Positions 55,187 through 64,000 of a stretch of DNA of 64,000 nucleotides are shown in pieces (the stretch's first letter is position 1; every line of letters starts with the position of its first letter). Location of the stretch: contig JAEUTA010000003.1 in assembly GCA_016788205.1 (NCBI GenBank), positions 62,001-126,000 on the forward strand, read 5' to 3'. Made by a program: the position numbers and the translations under genes. The DNA is from Flavobacteriales bacterium (GTDB lineage Bacteria; Bacteroidota; Bacteroidia; Flavobacteriales_F; PHOS-HE28). The notes under the pieces were generated by a model that ran no database searches, was not told the origin of the DNA, and worked only from the letters and a program-made list of their open reading frames with translations.

Positions 55187-56518
55187 ATGGACCGGAGGAA
55201 GTTCATCAAACGAACGGGAGCTGCTGCCGCAGGCCTCTTCGCCGCGCCGTACATCCTGCCCAGCGGACGATTGTTCGCCGCCTCTGGTGCGCAGCTGGCC
55301 CAGCACGTGGTGTTCGTGATGTTCGCAGGGGGAGTGCGGCAGCAAGAGAGTGTGTTGCAACGCTACCTCGCCGATGCACAGACGGACGATGTGGAGGGCA
55401 ATGTCCTCTACAACATGTTGAACGGTACGCCCCCTGAAAGAAAGATCGTCTACGGAACCGGTTTGGGGGGCATCAACCCCATACAGCCGATCCTCGGCCA
55501 GACACTGCAGCAGCAAGGCACGCTTTTTCGGGAGATGCGGGCGGTGAACGCCGGTCACTATGGAGGATTGAACTCGCTGTTGCAAGGTGATACAGCATCC
55601 ACGCAAGGTCTTCAGCAGAAGCCGATCAACCCGACCATCTTCGAGTACCTGCGCCGCCATGGTGGGATCCAAGCGACCAAGACCTGGTTCGTTGGCAATT
55701 CGATCGGCAACAGTGTGCCGCTGTTGAACTACAGCGTCCATCCGAACTATGGAGCCCGTTACGGTGCCAATTTCTTCGCACCCAACATCACGTTCGGCCC
55801 TCCGGGAGACCAGTTCCTATCCGACGCCAAGGTCTACCACCCGCAGGACCAGCTTGAGCCGGTCTACGAGATGAAGGCTTTCCTCGACAACAGCTTCGAA
55901 CGTTTCGGGTCGGTGCCGACCAGTATCGGCAATACATCCGAAGAGAAGCAGGACATCAAGGCTTTCATGGCTGAGATGTTCACCAAGACGCAGAACGGTA
56001 CGATCGCCCATCCACCGATACACGATGGCGGCGACCTCACTACGGTAGGTTACGCTTGTGAAGTGATGAAATGGTTCAAGCCCGCGCTTACCGTGGTGAA
56101 CATGAGCGGTGTGGATGGTTGCCATAGCAGCTTCACCGGTTACCTAGCGGCAATGCACCGCGCGGATCACGCCGTTGGCCACATCTGGGATTTCATTCAG
56201 AACCAGGTACCTGAAATGGCAGGCAATACGGTGATCATCGCCATCCCCGAATGCGGGCGCAACGCTGAGCCCAACGCGATCCGCGACCAGAACGACTGGT
56301 ACAGTTTCGACCACAGCGACAGCAATGCGCTGCGTGTGTTCGGCATGATGGCTGGACCGGGCGTGCCCTCCAACCTCTCCGTAGGGACTGAAGGGAACGC
56401 GGTCGGTATCGTCACGGATGCCGTGCCGACGATCGCGGAGATCCTCGGGGTGAAGAATGAAGTGATGGGAGCGGGGTTGCTCCATCCGGGTACCATGTCA
56501 CTCTTCGATCGGATATGA
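55187..56518 (+). CDS. Tat-exported DUF1501 (sulfatase-like fold) protein
   Basis: The protein has 443 residues. MDRRKFIKRTGAAAAGLFAA is a twin-arginine signal. The rest, QHVVFVMFAGGVRQQESVLQ, FREMRAVNAGHYGGLNSLLQ, VVNMSGVDGCHSSFTGYLA, NTVIIAIPECGRNAEPNAI and SFDHSDSNALRVFGMMAGPG, matches DUF1501-type alkaline-phosphatase-superfamily proteins, with acidic/His residues in place for metal binding. Export in folded form with cofactor is inferred from the Tat signal. The next gene begins 3 bp after its stop. Confidence 0.85.
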   Translation: MDRRKFIKRTGAAAAGLFAAPYILPSGRLFAASGAQLAQHVVFVMFAGGVRQQESVLQRYLADAQTDDVEGNVLYNMLNGTPPERKIVYGTGLGGINPIQPILGQTLQQQGTLFREMRAVNAGHYGGLNSLLQGDTASTQGLQQKPINPTIFEYLRRHGGIQATKTWFVGNSIGNSVPLLNYSVHPNYGARYGANFFAPNITFGPPGDQFLSDAKVYHPQDQLEPVYEMKAFLDNSFERFGSVPTSIGNTSEEKQDIKAFMAEMFTKTQNGTIAHPPIHDGGDLTTVGYACEVMKWFKPALTVVNMSGVDGCHSSFTGYLAAMHRADHAVGHIWDFIQNQVPEMAGNTVIIAIPECGRNAEPNAIRDQNDWYSFDHSDSNALRVFGMMAGPGVPSNLSVGTEGNAVGIVTDAVPTIAEILGVKNEVMGAGLLHPGTMSLFDRI

Positions 56519-56521
56519 GAC

Positions 56522-57463
56522 ATGCGCTACATCTGGCTGATCATATCGCTCTTTGTTCTCGTCCTGGCTGCCTGCCAGAAGGAGACGCCGAATCCATACG
56601 ATGAGCTCGAACGTGGCTCACCGAACCCCACGGTGGATGCCATTCCACAAGACAACTTCGCATGGATCCACCAGAAGATCCTGCGGCCGAACTGCGCCTT
56701 GAGCGGCTGCCATGACGGCAGCTTCGAGCCAGAGTTCCGAAGCATCGGTAGCGCTTACAATTCATTGGTGTTCCACCCCGTAGTGGCCAACGATCCCGAG
56801 GAGAGCTTCACGTACCGCGTGCTCCCGGGTGATGTGCAAGCATCTTTCCTCCATGAGCGTCTCAATGTCTTCGTTCCGAACACATCGGGCATCATGCCGC
56901 TCGGTCTTTCCGAGAATAGCAGCTGGCCTGCGAACCGTGATGCCTACAAGGCGGTGATCGACAATTGGATCGCTACTGGCGCACGGGATATGTTCGGTCA
57001 ATTACCCGGTCAGGGCAATCTGCAGCCGCAGGTCACCGGTATTCTGGCCTTCATGGCGGGTGGTAGCTCCAACCCGTTCCCACGCGGGGAAGGAGAAGGC
57101 GTGCAACCGATCGAAGTGTCAGGTAACGCCATCGATCTCTGGTTCGCCTTTTCGGATGACACTACACCGGCCAGCGCGCTCACCCACAACAAAGTGAAGG
57201 TCGCTGTAGGTGGAGCTGCTTTCGAAGCGGTTCCTGCATTGGACCTCCAGACCGGATCCACGATCACAGGGCCCGATCTGAGCAATAGCAATACCTCCTT
57301 CACGCATCGCGTGCAGCTGCCATTGGCCTCTTACGCCTCGGGCACTACGCTGTTCGTGCGCGTGTATGTCCAGGATGGTGATCACGATACGCCGACGGAG
57401 ATCCCCGATGACGGGACCACGGCACCGATGTCCAACTACTTCACCCTGCGCATCGCGGCATGA
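56522..57463 (+). CDS. Cytochrome-like lipoprotein with an atypical CX4CH motif
   Basis: The protein has 313 residues. Lipoprotein signal MRYIWLIISLFVLVLAAC. A sequence RPNCALSGCHDGSFEPEFRS (about residues 59-78) has the order Cys-x4-Cys-His rather than the c-type CxxCH, followed by YRVLPGDVQASFLHERLNV and GIMPLGLSENSSWP, as in planctomycete PSCyt1-like domains. The C-terminal part is beta-rich (NKVKVAVGGAAFEAVPALDL). Whether a haem is bound is unclear. It overlaps the next gene by 4 bp. Confidence 0.75.
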   Translation: MRYIWLIISLFVLVLAACQKETPNPYDELERGSPNPTVDAIPQDNFAWIHQKILRPNCALSGCHDGSFEPEFRSIGSAYNSLVFHPVVANDPEESFTYRVLPGDVQASFLHERLNVFVPNTSGIMPLGLSENSSWPANRDAYKAVIDNWIATGARDMFGQLPGQGNLQPQVTGILAFMAGGSSNPFPRGEGEGVQPIEVSGNAIDLWFAFSDDTTPASALTHNKVKVAVGGAAFEAVPALDLQTGSTITGPDLSNSNTSFTHRVQLPLASYASGTTLFVRVYVQDGDHDTPTEIPDDGTTAPMSNYFTLRIAA

Positions 57464-57909
57464 GGACGGCGATGATCATCATGGCGTCCTGCGCACTGGC
57501 TTCCTGTAAAAAGGAGAAGGCGGACATGATGCCAATGGAGCCAGTGATCGAACTGATCAATGTCGGGCCTGATCAGGTGACCGAGTTCGAGACGACGGTG
57601 ATCTTACGTTTCACCTACAAGGACGGTGATGGCGATCTGGGTCGTACCGATCCGGATGACTACTCGTTGTGGGTGAAGGATAGCCGTCTTTCCGTGGCCG
57701 ATGGCTACCACATCATCCCGCTCGCACCACCCGATGAGGCGATCGCGATCGAAGGCGAACTCGAAGTGGAGTTGACACCACTTTTCCTGCTCGGTAACGC
57801 GACCCAGGAAGTGATGACTTATTCCTTCTACGTGGAGGACCGCGCTGGGAACCGCAGCAACGAGATCACCACACCGGCGATCACCATCAACGCACAGGAC
57901 TCCATTTGA
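57460..57909 (+). CDS. Lipoprotein with a single beta-sandwich domain
   Basis: The protein has 149 residues. The lipobox is ALASC (MRTAMIIMASCALASC). The mature part (VILRFTYKDGDGDLGRTDPD, MTYSFYVEDRAGNRSNEITT) is a cadherin/Ig-like beta domain with a Ca-binding-like DGDGDLG loop. Similar small lipoproteins are common in Bacteroidota next to surface systems. Coupled to the cytochrome-like gene and 9 bp before the giant T9SS protein. Confidence 0.7.
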   Translation: MRTAMIIMASCALASCKKEKADMMPMEPVIELINVGPDQVTEFETTVILRFTYKDGDGDLGRTDPDDYSLWVKDSRLSVADGYHIIPLAPPDEAIAIEGELEVELTPLFLLGNATQEVMTYSFYVEDRAGNRSNEITTPAITINAQDSI

Positions 57910-57918
57910 TCCGGGCCC

Positions 57919-60900
57919 ATGCAACGGTTGCGTCACCTCCTGCTCATCGCTGCCTGCGGGCCGATCCTCGGGTTGACCGGCCAGACGTTGCCGGAGTTCA
58001 ATATGGCGGACACCACCGTCACGATCTGTAAAGGGATCCTGCTCGACAGTGAAGAAGGACCCGGTGGCAACCTGTACGGCAACAACGAGGACCTCACGTT
58101 CACCATCGACGCTGGCAGTCAGATCACCTTGGTGTTCCAACCTACGTTTTGCCTGGAGCAGGGCTACGATTTCCTGACCTTCCATGACGGTCCATCGATC
58201 TCTTCGCCGCAGATCGGTCCGGCGTATTCAGGGATCGTGGCTCCACCACCGATAACGGCTACCAGCGGTATTCTCACCGTGCATTTCGTGAGCGACCCGA
58301 ACGTGGCCTATTGTGGTTTCGAAGCCCAATGGACCAGTGTTGTTGATCCGCCTGTCCCGCCGGTGATGACCATTCCCAGCGCACCAGCCTGCAACAGCAC
58401 CCGATTGGACATCCACTTCACCTATCCATTGGCCTGTGATTCCATGGTAGTGGATGCCGTGCAATTGATCGGCCAAGGTGCCCCCGATGTCGTGGGTGTC
58501 ACGCCGATGGGGTGTGCTGGCGGCTCCACACAGAACATGCAACTCGCGGTCGCACCGCCTTTCGACCGCAACTGCCCGTATCAGCTCTCTTTCCGTATCG
58601 GACTCTATGACCGTTGCGATTCACTCTGGTACTTCACGCTCACGGCGAACACGCAGCTCACCACCTGCCCGATCGATGTGGAGATCCTTGCGACTCAGGA
58701 CACCATTTGCGCAGGGACCTGCACAAACCTCACCGCTGATGTGAACGGCTGCCTGAACTACACCTACGCATGGGATAATGGCTTGCCTGCGATGCGCGGG
58801 CCGATCAGCGTTTGCCCAGCGACAACGACCACTTATTCCGTTACTGCAACCGAGATAGGCACAGGGGCAACAGCCTCGGACATGATCACCATCGTTGTGC
58901 TCGATCCGCAGATCACGGGTGCGCCAACGAGTATTTGCCAGTCGGCGGATGCGTTGGATCTCGTCGGCTCACCTCCCGGCGGATGGTGGAGCGGTGCTGG
59001 CATCCTCGACAGTCTTGCAGGAACGTTCGATCCAGATACGGCAGGTCCAGGCTCCCATGTGCTGAGATATGGCATTCCGGGTGGCTGCGAAGCGACGATC
59101 ACCTTGTTCGTGGACAGCATGGATGCGGGTTTGGATGAAGCCGCATGTCCAGGAACGGCACCCTTCCAGATCGTGGACAATACACCTGCTGGTGGAACGT
59201 GGAGTGGCCCGTTCATCACACCCGGTGGCGTGTTCGATCCGTCAACAGTGGGATCATACGTCGTGACCTACGCAGCTGGTGTTTGTTCTGATACGAAGAC
59301 GATCAACGTCGACAATATCACCGGTCAGACCCAGCTCGATACTGTCTGCCAGAGCACGTATCCGTTCGATATCGCGGTGCAGCCGTGGGGTGGGCGCTGG
59401 TATGGTGCAGGGATCGTCGATTCCTTGCGAGGCACCTTCGATCCCGATGAGGCCGAAGGTGGAACGCACCTGCTGACCTACGCCCTGCACGGTTGCGATG
59501 AGCAGTTCACGATCCATGTGAAGCCGGTGGATATCGGCGGAAGCCGTAGCGCCTGCCCTGACCAGCCAGCGCCCTTCGCACTTGACCCAACGGCCATCCC
59601 CCCCGGTGGATATTGGACCGGTGATGGGATCGTGGATGCGAACGCAGGGACCTACGACCCTGTGCAGGCTGGTAACGGATGGGACGAGTTGCTCTACTTC
59701 GCACCGAACGGTTGCGTGGATACCATCGGAATACTCGTGGGGTATACCACGTTGGATGTCGATACGCTCTTCTTATGTGCCGGTGATGACCTTTTGCAGC
59801 TGGACGAGGAGAGCACTGGTCGTACGCCGTGGGATGGCGTTTGGTCGGGGACTGCCATCAGCCAGAACTCAGATGGAGACTGGTTCTTTGATCCGGAGCA
59901 AGCGGGAGTGGGTGTTCATGTCCTACACTTGGATGCGAATACCTGTGGTGATCAGCTGCTGGCGATCGTTCATCCCGCTGAGTTGCCGGATAACGAACTG
60001 ACCGTCTGTGGTGCGATCGAGCCGTTCCTATTGGCTGATGTACCGCCTGGCGCGAGCTTTGACGGCCCAGGTGTTGATGATACCGGGTTGTTCGATCCTG
60101 CTGAAGCAGGTGAAGGCACCCACGTGATCTATTACTCCACGCCAGCAGAGTGCGCGGATTCCGTGGTCGTCACGGTGATACCATTCTTGCAAGCGGACAT
60201 AAGCGGTGTGCAGGACCGGTACTGCTCGAATGATCTTGAGGTGAGTATCGGTCTATCACCGCTGGGTGGGATGTTCGAAGGGCTGAGCACCATATCCTTC
60301 AACCCGAGCACGTTGTCGGATGGCGACTACACGCTCATCTATACCTATGGTTCGGGCAACTGCCAAAGCAGCGATACAGTGCGCTTCACGGATCATCCAG
60401 CGCTGACCACAGCCATCGCGACCAGCAATAACCCGGTGTGTACGGGAGGTGGAAGTGAGATCGTGGTGACCACCACCGGCGGAGATCCGGACGGGTTGCT
60501 AGCCTACCAATGGGACAATGGTCTGTTCCCCGCTGCGACCGTGAGCGTGACACCCACGACGACGACGACCTACCGTGTACTGACCACCGATGGCTGCAGC
60601 GATCCAGTGCTGGATACCATCACCATTGTTGTGCATCCTCCCTTCGAGCCGGTGTTCAACTTCCCACCGATGCAATGCTTCGGCGAACCGGGGTACGTGG
60701 CCGGATCGGTCAATGGCACCGGCACCTATTCGTTCAGCTGGGGCCTTGATCCCGAGGTGCTGGTAGCAGATAGTATCGCGCTACCTGCTGGAGGCCTTGC
60801 ATTCGTGACCGTTACGAACAATGAAACGGGTTGCACGAGCGACAGCCTGATCCGGGTGCCGAGCTGGCCGGTGATCACAGCACTGTTCAGCAGTAACCCG

Positions 60901-61401
60901 AACGAAGCGTGCATCGACTTCGATCAACGGGATGTCACCTTCATCGACCTGAGCAACAATGCGGTCGGGGGCTTTTGGGTGATCAACGGGGATACGATAC
61001 CCTATGAGCTAGGTGTGAACCCGCACTACGACCTGGGTACAGCTGGCTATTATGAAACACAGCTCGTGGTCTGGAATGAAGGCAACTGCGTGGACAGCAT
61101 GGCGATGGATCTGTGCATACGCGATAGTGAGGCCATCTTCATTCCGGACATCTTCAGCCCGAACAACGATGGCAACAACGATGTGCTTTTCGTACGCGGC
61201 CCGACCATCACGGAACTGGAGTTCGCCGTCTTCGATCGCTGGGGCAACCGCTTGTTCACGACCGGGTCCGTTGAGAATGGCTGGGACGGCACGGTGGACG
61301 GTGAAGCCGGTGCCAGTGGTGTGTACCTCTGGTCACTGACCGCACGCACCGAGGAGGGAGAGAACATCGAACGGACGGGTAACATCACACTTGTCCGATG
61401 A
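57919..61401 (+). CDS. Giant T9SS-exported surface protein with CUB and repeat domains
   Basis: The protein has 1160 residues. Signal peptide (HLLLIAACGPILGLTGQ), CUB-like domain (about 25-150: LTFTIDAGSQITLVFQPTF, YDFLTFHDGP), PKD/Ig-like pieces (about 275, 862) and seven repeats of about 70 residues (starting near 352, 422, 489, 557, 635, 707, 779) with the pattern GG-W-xG-xGI-x-D..GTFDP..AGxGxHxLxY are seen. The C-terminal T9SS type B sorting/gliding-motility domain (about 1073-1160: IFIPDIFSPNNDGNNDVLF, FDRWGNRLFTTG) is present. It should be exported through T9SS and anchored at the surface. The following PorP/SprF gene overlaps its stop by 4 bp. Confidence 0.93.
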   Translation: MQRLRHLLLIAACGPILGLTGQTLPEFNMADTTVTICKGILLDSEEGPGGNLYGNNEDLTFTIDAGSQITLVFQPTFCLEQGYDFLTFHDGPSISSPQIGPAYSGIVAPPPITATSGILTVHFVSDPNVAYCGFEAQWTSVVDPPVPPVMTIPSAPACNSTRLDIHFTYPLACDSMVVDAVQLIGQGAPDVVGVTPMGCAGGSTQNMQLAVAPPFDRNCPYQLSFRIGLYDRCDSLWYFTLTANTQLTTCPIDVEILATQDTICAGTCTNLTADVNGCLNYTYAWDNGLPAMRGPISVCPATTTTYSVTATEIGTGATASDMITIVVLDPQITGAPTSICQSADALDLVGSPPGGWWSGAGILDSLAGTFDPDTAGPGSHVLRYGIPGGCEATITLFVDSMDAGLDEAACPGTAPFQIVDNTPAGGTWSGPFITPGGVFDPSTVGSYVVTYAAGVCSDTKTINVDNITGQTQLDTVCQSTYPFDIAVQPWGGRWYGAGIVDSLRGTFDPDEAEGGTHLLTYALHGCDEQFTIHVKPVDIGGSRSACPDQPAPFALDPTAIPPGGYWTGDGIVDANAGTYDPVQAGNGWDELLYFAPNGCVDTIGILVGYTTLDVDTLFLCAGDDLLQLDEESTGRTPWDGVWSGTAISQNSDGDWFFDPEQAGVGVHVLHLDANTCGDQLLAIVHPAELPDNELTVCGAIEPFLLADVPPGASFDGPGVDDTGLFDPAEAGEGTHVIYYSTPAECADSVVVTVIPFLQADISGVQDRYCSNDLEVSIGLSPLGGMFEGLSTISFNPSTLSDGDYTLIYTYGSGNCQSSDTVRFTDHPALTTAIATSNNPVCTGGGSEIVVTTTGGDPDGLLAYQWDNGLFPAATVSVTPTTTTTYRVLTTDGCSDPVLDTITIVVHPPFEPVFNFPPMQCFGEPGYVAGSVNGTGTYSFSWGLDPEVLVADSIALPAGGLAFVTVTNNETGCTSDSLIRVPSWPVITALFSSNPNEACIDFDQRDVTFIDLSNNAVGGFWVINGDTIPYELGVNPHYDLGTAGYYETQLVVWNEGNCVDSMAMDLCIRDSEAIFIPDIFSPNNDGNNDVLFVRGPTITELEFAVFDRWGNRLFTTGSVENGWDGTVDGEAGASGVYLWSLTARTEEGENIERTGNITLVR

Positions 61402-62456
61402 AGACCCAGCACCCACGTTTCATGTTGCGGCGGAGATCAGTCTTGTGGCTGAGCGCCTGGTTCTTGTTCTTCTCGTTGCGAAGCACCGCTCAGGATGTTC
61501 ACTTCAGCCAGTTCTTCAATGCGCCGCTCGTGGTGAATCCGGCCAACGCGGGTGATATCGAAGGAGACCAACGCTTCGTGCTGGTGCACCGTGAGCAATG
61601 GCGCAGCACTGGGAGTCCGTTCAAGACAGATGCCTTCAGCTACGATGCGCCTATCCTTGGTGGTCGACTCGGTGGCGGCCGTTACCTGGGTGTGGGTCTG
61701 AACGCTTTCAGTGATCGCGCAGGATCGGCCCGGTTCGGTGACACGCAAGCGAACTTGAGCATTTCGTATGCCATACGCAGTGGACGCGAGAGCCTCGTCG
61801 CTTTCGGACTGCAAGGCGGTTATGGCCAGCGCAGCGCTTCGTTCGAAGGATTGCGTTGGGACAGCCAGTACAATGGAGCGGGCTATGACCCCACGTTGCC
61901 TACGAACGAGAACATGCCGAACAGCCGTATCCGGTTCGCGGACTTCGGTGCTGGAATACTTGCGAAAGGCGAGCTGAAGAATGGTATGCGTTGGAAGGGT
62001 GGTGCTTCGGTCTTCCACCTCACCGAACCGATCGTGTCGCTGTTCGGTGGCGACGAGGATCGTTTATTGAGACGCTTCGCTGCGCACGGCGAACTGCGGA
62101 TCGATGGGGATCGATGGATCTGGCTGCCGAAGTTCTTCGTGGCCCAGCAGGGAGCGAGCCGCGAGATCAATGTCGGTGGTCTGATCCACCGTCGTATCGG
62201 GCTGGATAGCCGTTACACCACCGACAAGAATTCATCGGCGATCTTCGTCGGTTGTTTTTACCGCGTTGGCGATGCGGTCGTGCCCACCGTGCAGTTCGAA
62301 TGGGAGCGACGACTGGTCGCCGCGCTGAACTACGACATCACATTGAGTCCGCTTAGGAATACTACGATGTACCGGGGAGGAATGGAGCTCAGCGTGCAAT
62401 GGATCGGCGTGTTCCGCGACAAGCGGATGCGGTTGCCGAAGGGAAGGGCGCAATGA
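61398..62456 (+). CDS. PorP/SprF-family T9SS outer-membrane protein
   Basis: The protein has 352 residues. The signal peptide region ends SLRSTAQDVHFSQFFNAPL, the family start. VNPANAGDIEGDQRFVLVHR and EQWRSTGSPFKTDAFSYDAP are the PorP/SprF signature, with barrel strands to the end. Such proteins bind T9SS type B cargo and tether it. Overlap with the cargo gene (ATGA) means it is translated with the 1160-residue protein, as in other CHU_C/SprF pairs. Ends 3 bp before the convergent ispG stop. Confidence 0.92.
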   Translation: MKTQHPRFMLRRRSVLWLSAWFLFFSLRSTAQDVHFSQFFNAPLVVNPANAGDIEGDQRFVLVHREQWRSTGSPFKTDAFSYDAPILGGRLGGGRYLGVGLNAFSDRAGSARFGDTQANLSISYAIRSGRESLVAFGLQGGYGQRSASFEGLRWDSQYNGAGYDPTLPTNENMPNSRIRFADFGAGILAKGELKNGMRWKGGASVFHLTEPIVSLFGGDEDRLLRRFAAHGELRIDGDRWIWLPKFFVAQQGASREINVGGLIHRRIGLDSRYTTDKNSSAIFVGCFYRVGDAVVPTVQFEWERRLVAALNYDITLSPLRNTTMYRGGMELSVQWIGVFRDKRMRLPKGRAQ

Positions 62457-62459
62457 ACA

Positions 62460-64000
62460 TCACGCGGAAGCGTGCTCTTCCGCCTCCACCCAATCCCCAT
62501 GTTCGCGGATCAACGCGATCAACTCGTCAACCGCCTTATCGCTGGGAACGTTACGCTTCACCACCTCCTTTTCCTTGTAGAGCGTGATCACACCAGCACC
62601 TGTGCCCACGTAACCATAATCCGCATCGGCCATCTCGCCTGGACCATTCACGATGCAGCCCATGATGCCGATCTTGATCCCTTTCAAATGGCTGGTGCGC
62701 GCACGGATCTTGGCCGTTGTCTCCTGTAGATCGAAGAGGGTTCGGCCACAGCTCGGGCAGCTGATGTATTCGGTCTTGCTGGTGCGCGTGCGTGTGGCTT
62801 GAAGGATCCCGAACGCGGTACGACAGACGAGGTCTTCACGCCCACCGTCCTCGTCAGCGATGAAAATGCCGTCGCCCAGTCCATCGATGAACAGAGGGCC
62901 GATGTCCGTACTGCTGTGGAGAACGAGATCGTCATTGCTGACGTCGCCATAAGCGCGCCCGATGATCACCGGAGTTTCGCAACCGGCTTCCATCAACGCC
63001 AGGAACAAGCGACGTTGCTCCGCCATGCCGTGTGCATTGTATGAATCGATGAGCAAAGCGGCTGTGGGGTCCTGCTTCAACGCATCGATCAACGTGTCGT
63101 TCACCATCGGCAACGTCGCATACACGATGTTGAGCCGTGGATGACGCTCAGCGCCGGCGAGGTAGGCGTCAATGGTGTGGAACGGGTAATGCCGGTCCTT
63201 GCTTTTGTCTTTCAGCCAAGTGGCATGTTCCTGCACGATCCCGAGCGTTCCAGGGATGGCGAAGTCGATGCTGTTCTTGCCGATGAAGACGTAGTCGCAC
63301 GCTTGATCCGTGATGTTCCACTTGTCCAGCGGTACGCTGTAGCGGTAACCCCAAGCGAACAGCGTGGCGGGTGTGATCCTCTCCTTCGCGCTGAGGTCGG
63401 CCATCACCACGGGTACGTGACGTGCACCGATATTGAGCACCTCGTGCGTGTGGCGGCGTGCATGTCCGAACGGATCGATCGGCACTTTCGCGATCGCTGG
63501 GATCGGTTCGTGCGTTGACCGGTCGGAGTAGCGAGCGACCAACGCGCGGGCTACCGGGATCTCGAACTCGGGATCTTCCGTGAGACTTACGCGGACTGTA
63601 TCGCCGATACCATCCTCGAGCAATGCTCCGATACCAGCAGCGCTCTTCACGCGACCATCTTCACCATCACCGGCTTCAGTAACACCGAGATGCAGCGGGT
63701 AGTCCCAGCCTTCCTGCATCATGCGGTGTACGAGCAAACGGTACGCCTGCACCATCACCTGTACGTTGCTGGCCTTCATGCTCAGCACGATCTCGTGGTA
63801 GTTCTCGTCGCGACAGATGCGCAGGAACTCGAACGCGCTCTCCACCATGCCCTGTGGGGTATCGCCGTAACGGTTCAGGATGCGGTCGCTGAGGCTGCCG
63901 TGGTTGGTGCCGATGCGCATCGCGGTGCCGTGCTCTTGGCAGATCTTCACCAATGGGGTAAAGCGTTCGCGGATGCGTTCCAGCTCGGCGTCGTACTGTG
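62460..64000 (-). CDS. ispG: (E)-4-hydroxy-3-methylbut-2-enyl-diphosphate synthase, 5' end outside window
   Basis: About 513 residues of the C-terminal part are in the window. TNHGSLSDRILNRYGDTPQG and VLSMKASNVQVMVQAYRLLV belong to the TIM-barrel domain, GVTEAGDGEDGRVKSAAGIG to its end. The long central insert (about 300 residues) is the Bacteroidota/plant-type form. The 4Fe-4S domain has ISCPSCGRTLFDLQETTAKI and GCIVNGPGEMADADYGYVG. It makes HMBPP in the MEP pathway, matching ispD at 42 kb. The N-terminus is cut at the right edge; the coding frame continues to position 64000. Confidence 0.95.
   Translation of the reverse strand, partial: QYDAELERIRERFTPLVKICQEHGTAMRIGTNHGSLSDRILNRYGDTPQGMVESAFEFLRICRDENYHEIVLSMKASNVQVMVQAYRLLVHRMMQEGWDYPLHLGVTEAGDGEDGRVKSAAGIGALLEDGIGDTVRVSLTEDPEFEIPVARALVARYSDRSTHEPIPAIAKVPIDPFGHARRHTHEVLNIGARHVPVVMADLSAKERITPATLFAWGYRYSVPLDKWNITDQACDYVFIGKNSIDFAIPGTLGIVQEHATWLKDKSKDRHYPFHTIDAYLAGAERHPRLNIVYATLPMVNDTLIDALKQDPTAALLIDSYNAHGMAEQRRLFLALMEAGCETPVIIGRAYGDVSNDDLVLHSSTDIGPLFIDGLGDGIFIADEDGGREDLVCRTAFGILQATRTRTSKTEYISCPSCGRTLFDLQETTAKIRARTSHLKGIKIGIMGCIVNGPGEMADADYGYVGTGAGVITLYKEKEVVKRNVPSDKAVDELIALIREHGDWVEAEEHASA

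Overview
The window is a 64 kb piece of a high-GC (roughly 55-60%) Bacteroidota chromosome, most likely a Flavobacteriales-like lineage. The evidence is the presence of type IX secretion (T9SS) proteins (a PorP/SprF-like protein and a giant protein with a gliding-motility C-terminal domain), the families DUF3098, DUF6341, DUF6427, DUF4421 and DUF3108, the gene order ftsX-DUF3098-uppP-truB-queA, promoters with the Bacteroidota TAnnTTTG-type -7 box (here usually TACCTTCG), and the near absence of Shine-Dalgarno sequences. I found no rRNA, tRNA, CRISPR array, insertion sequence or prophage.

Region by region. 1-20.4 kb: a truncated ECF sigma gene, lepA, small envelope proteins, lipoproteins and beta-barrels, a PqiA-like protein, an OmpA-type lipoprotein and a GAF protein. 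This is followed by a regulatory block: a single-domain response regulator, an NtrC-type activator, a CHASE3/PAS histidine kinase, then an ECF sigma factor with its putative anti-sigma protein and two downstream envelope genes. 20.5-32.6 kb: a YebC-family regulator, a NIT/HAMP histidine kinase, an acyl-CoA carboxylase beta subunit, a glycosyltransferase, a TPR histidine kinase coupled to a NarL-type regulator, a redoxin, and purine genes purD and purQ around DUF6341/DUF6427. 32.6-46.5 kb is mostly on the minus strand: a CotH/lamin-tail secreted protein, a CDF metal exporter, dnaG, a polyprenyl synthetase, rlmN, ispD, queA, truB, uppP, DUF3098 and ftsX. 46.5-53.4 kb: leuS, DUF3108, an M23 peptidase, a Rossmann protein and a two-gene membrane-protein/winged-helix operon. 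53.5-62.5 kb: an accessory run of lipoproteins, a Tat-exported DUF1501 protein, an atypical cytochrome-like lipoprotein, a 1160-residue T9SS cargo protein and its PorP/SprF partner. The window ends inside ispG.

The observations I rate highest are these. (1) A self-contained ECF sigma regulon: three promoters in the sigma/anti-sigma locus share TGTAAC-N16/17-CGTCYTA, and the anti-sigma protein carries a triplicated cytoplasmic module. (2) The DUF1549/DUF1501/cytochrome-like lipoprotein cluster, reminiscent of planctomycete gene sets, running directly into a T9SS cargo/PorP pair. (3) A segment of about 370 bp inside leuS whose base composition differs sharply from its flanks and which covers the leucine-specific insert just before KMSKS, suggesting an intragenic exchange. 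(4) A winged-helix operon whose promoter (TTG-N19-TATGTTTG) is overlapped by two TGTTT-N7-AAACA dyads 23 bp apart. (5) Many -7 boxes lie only 4-8 nt before the start codon, implying widespread near-leaderless transcripts.
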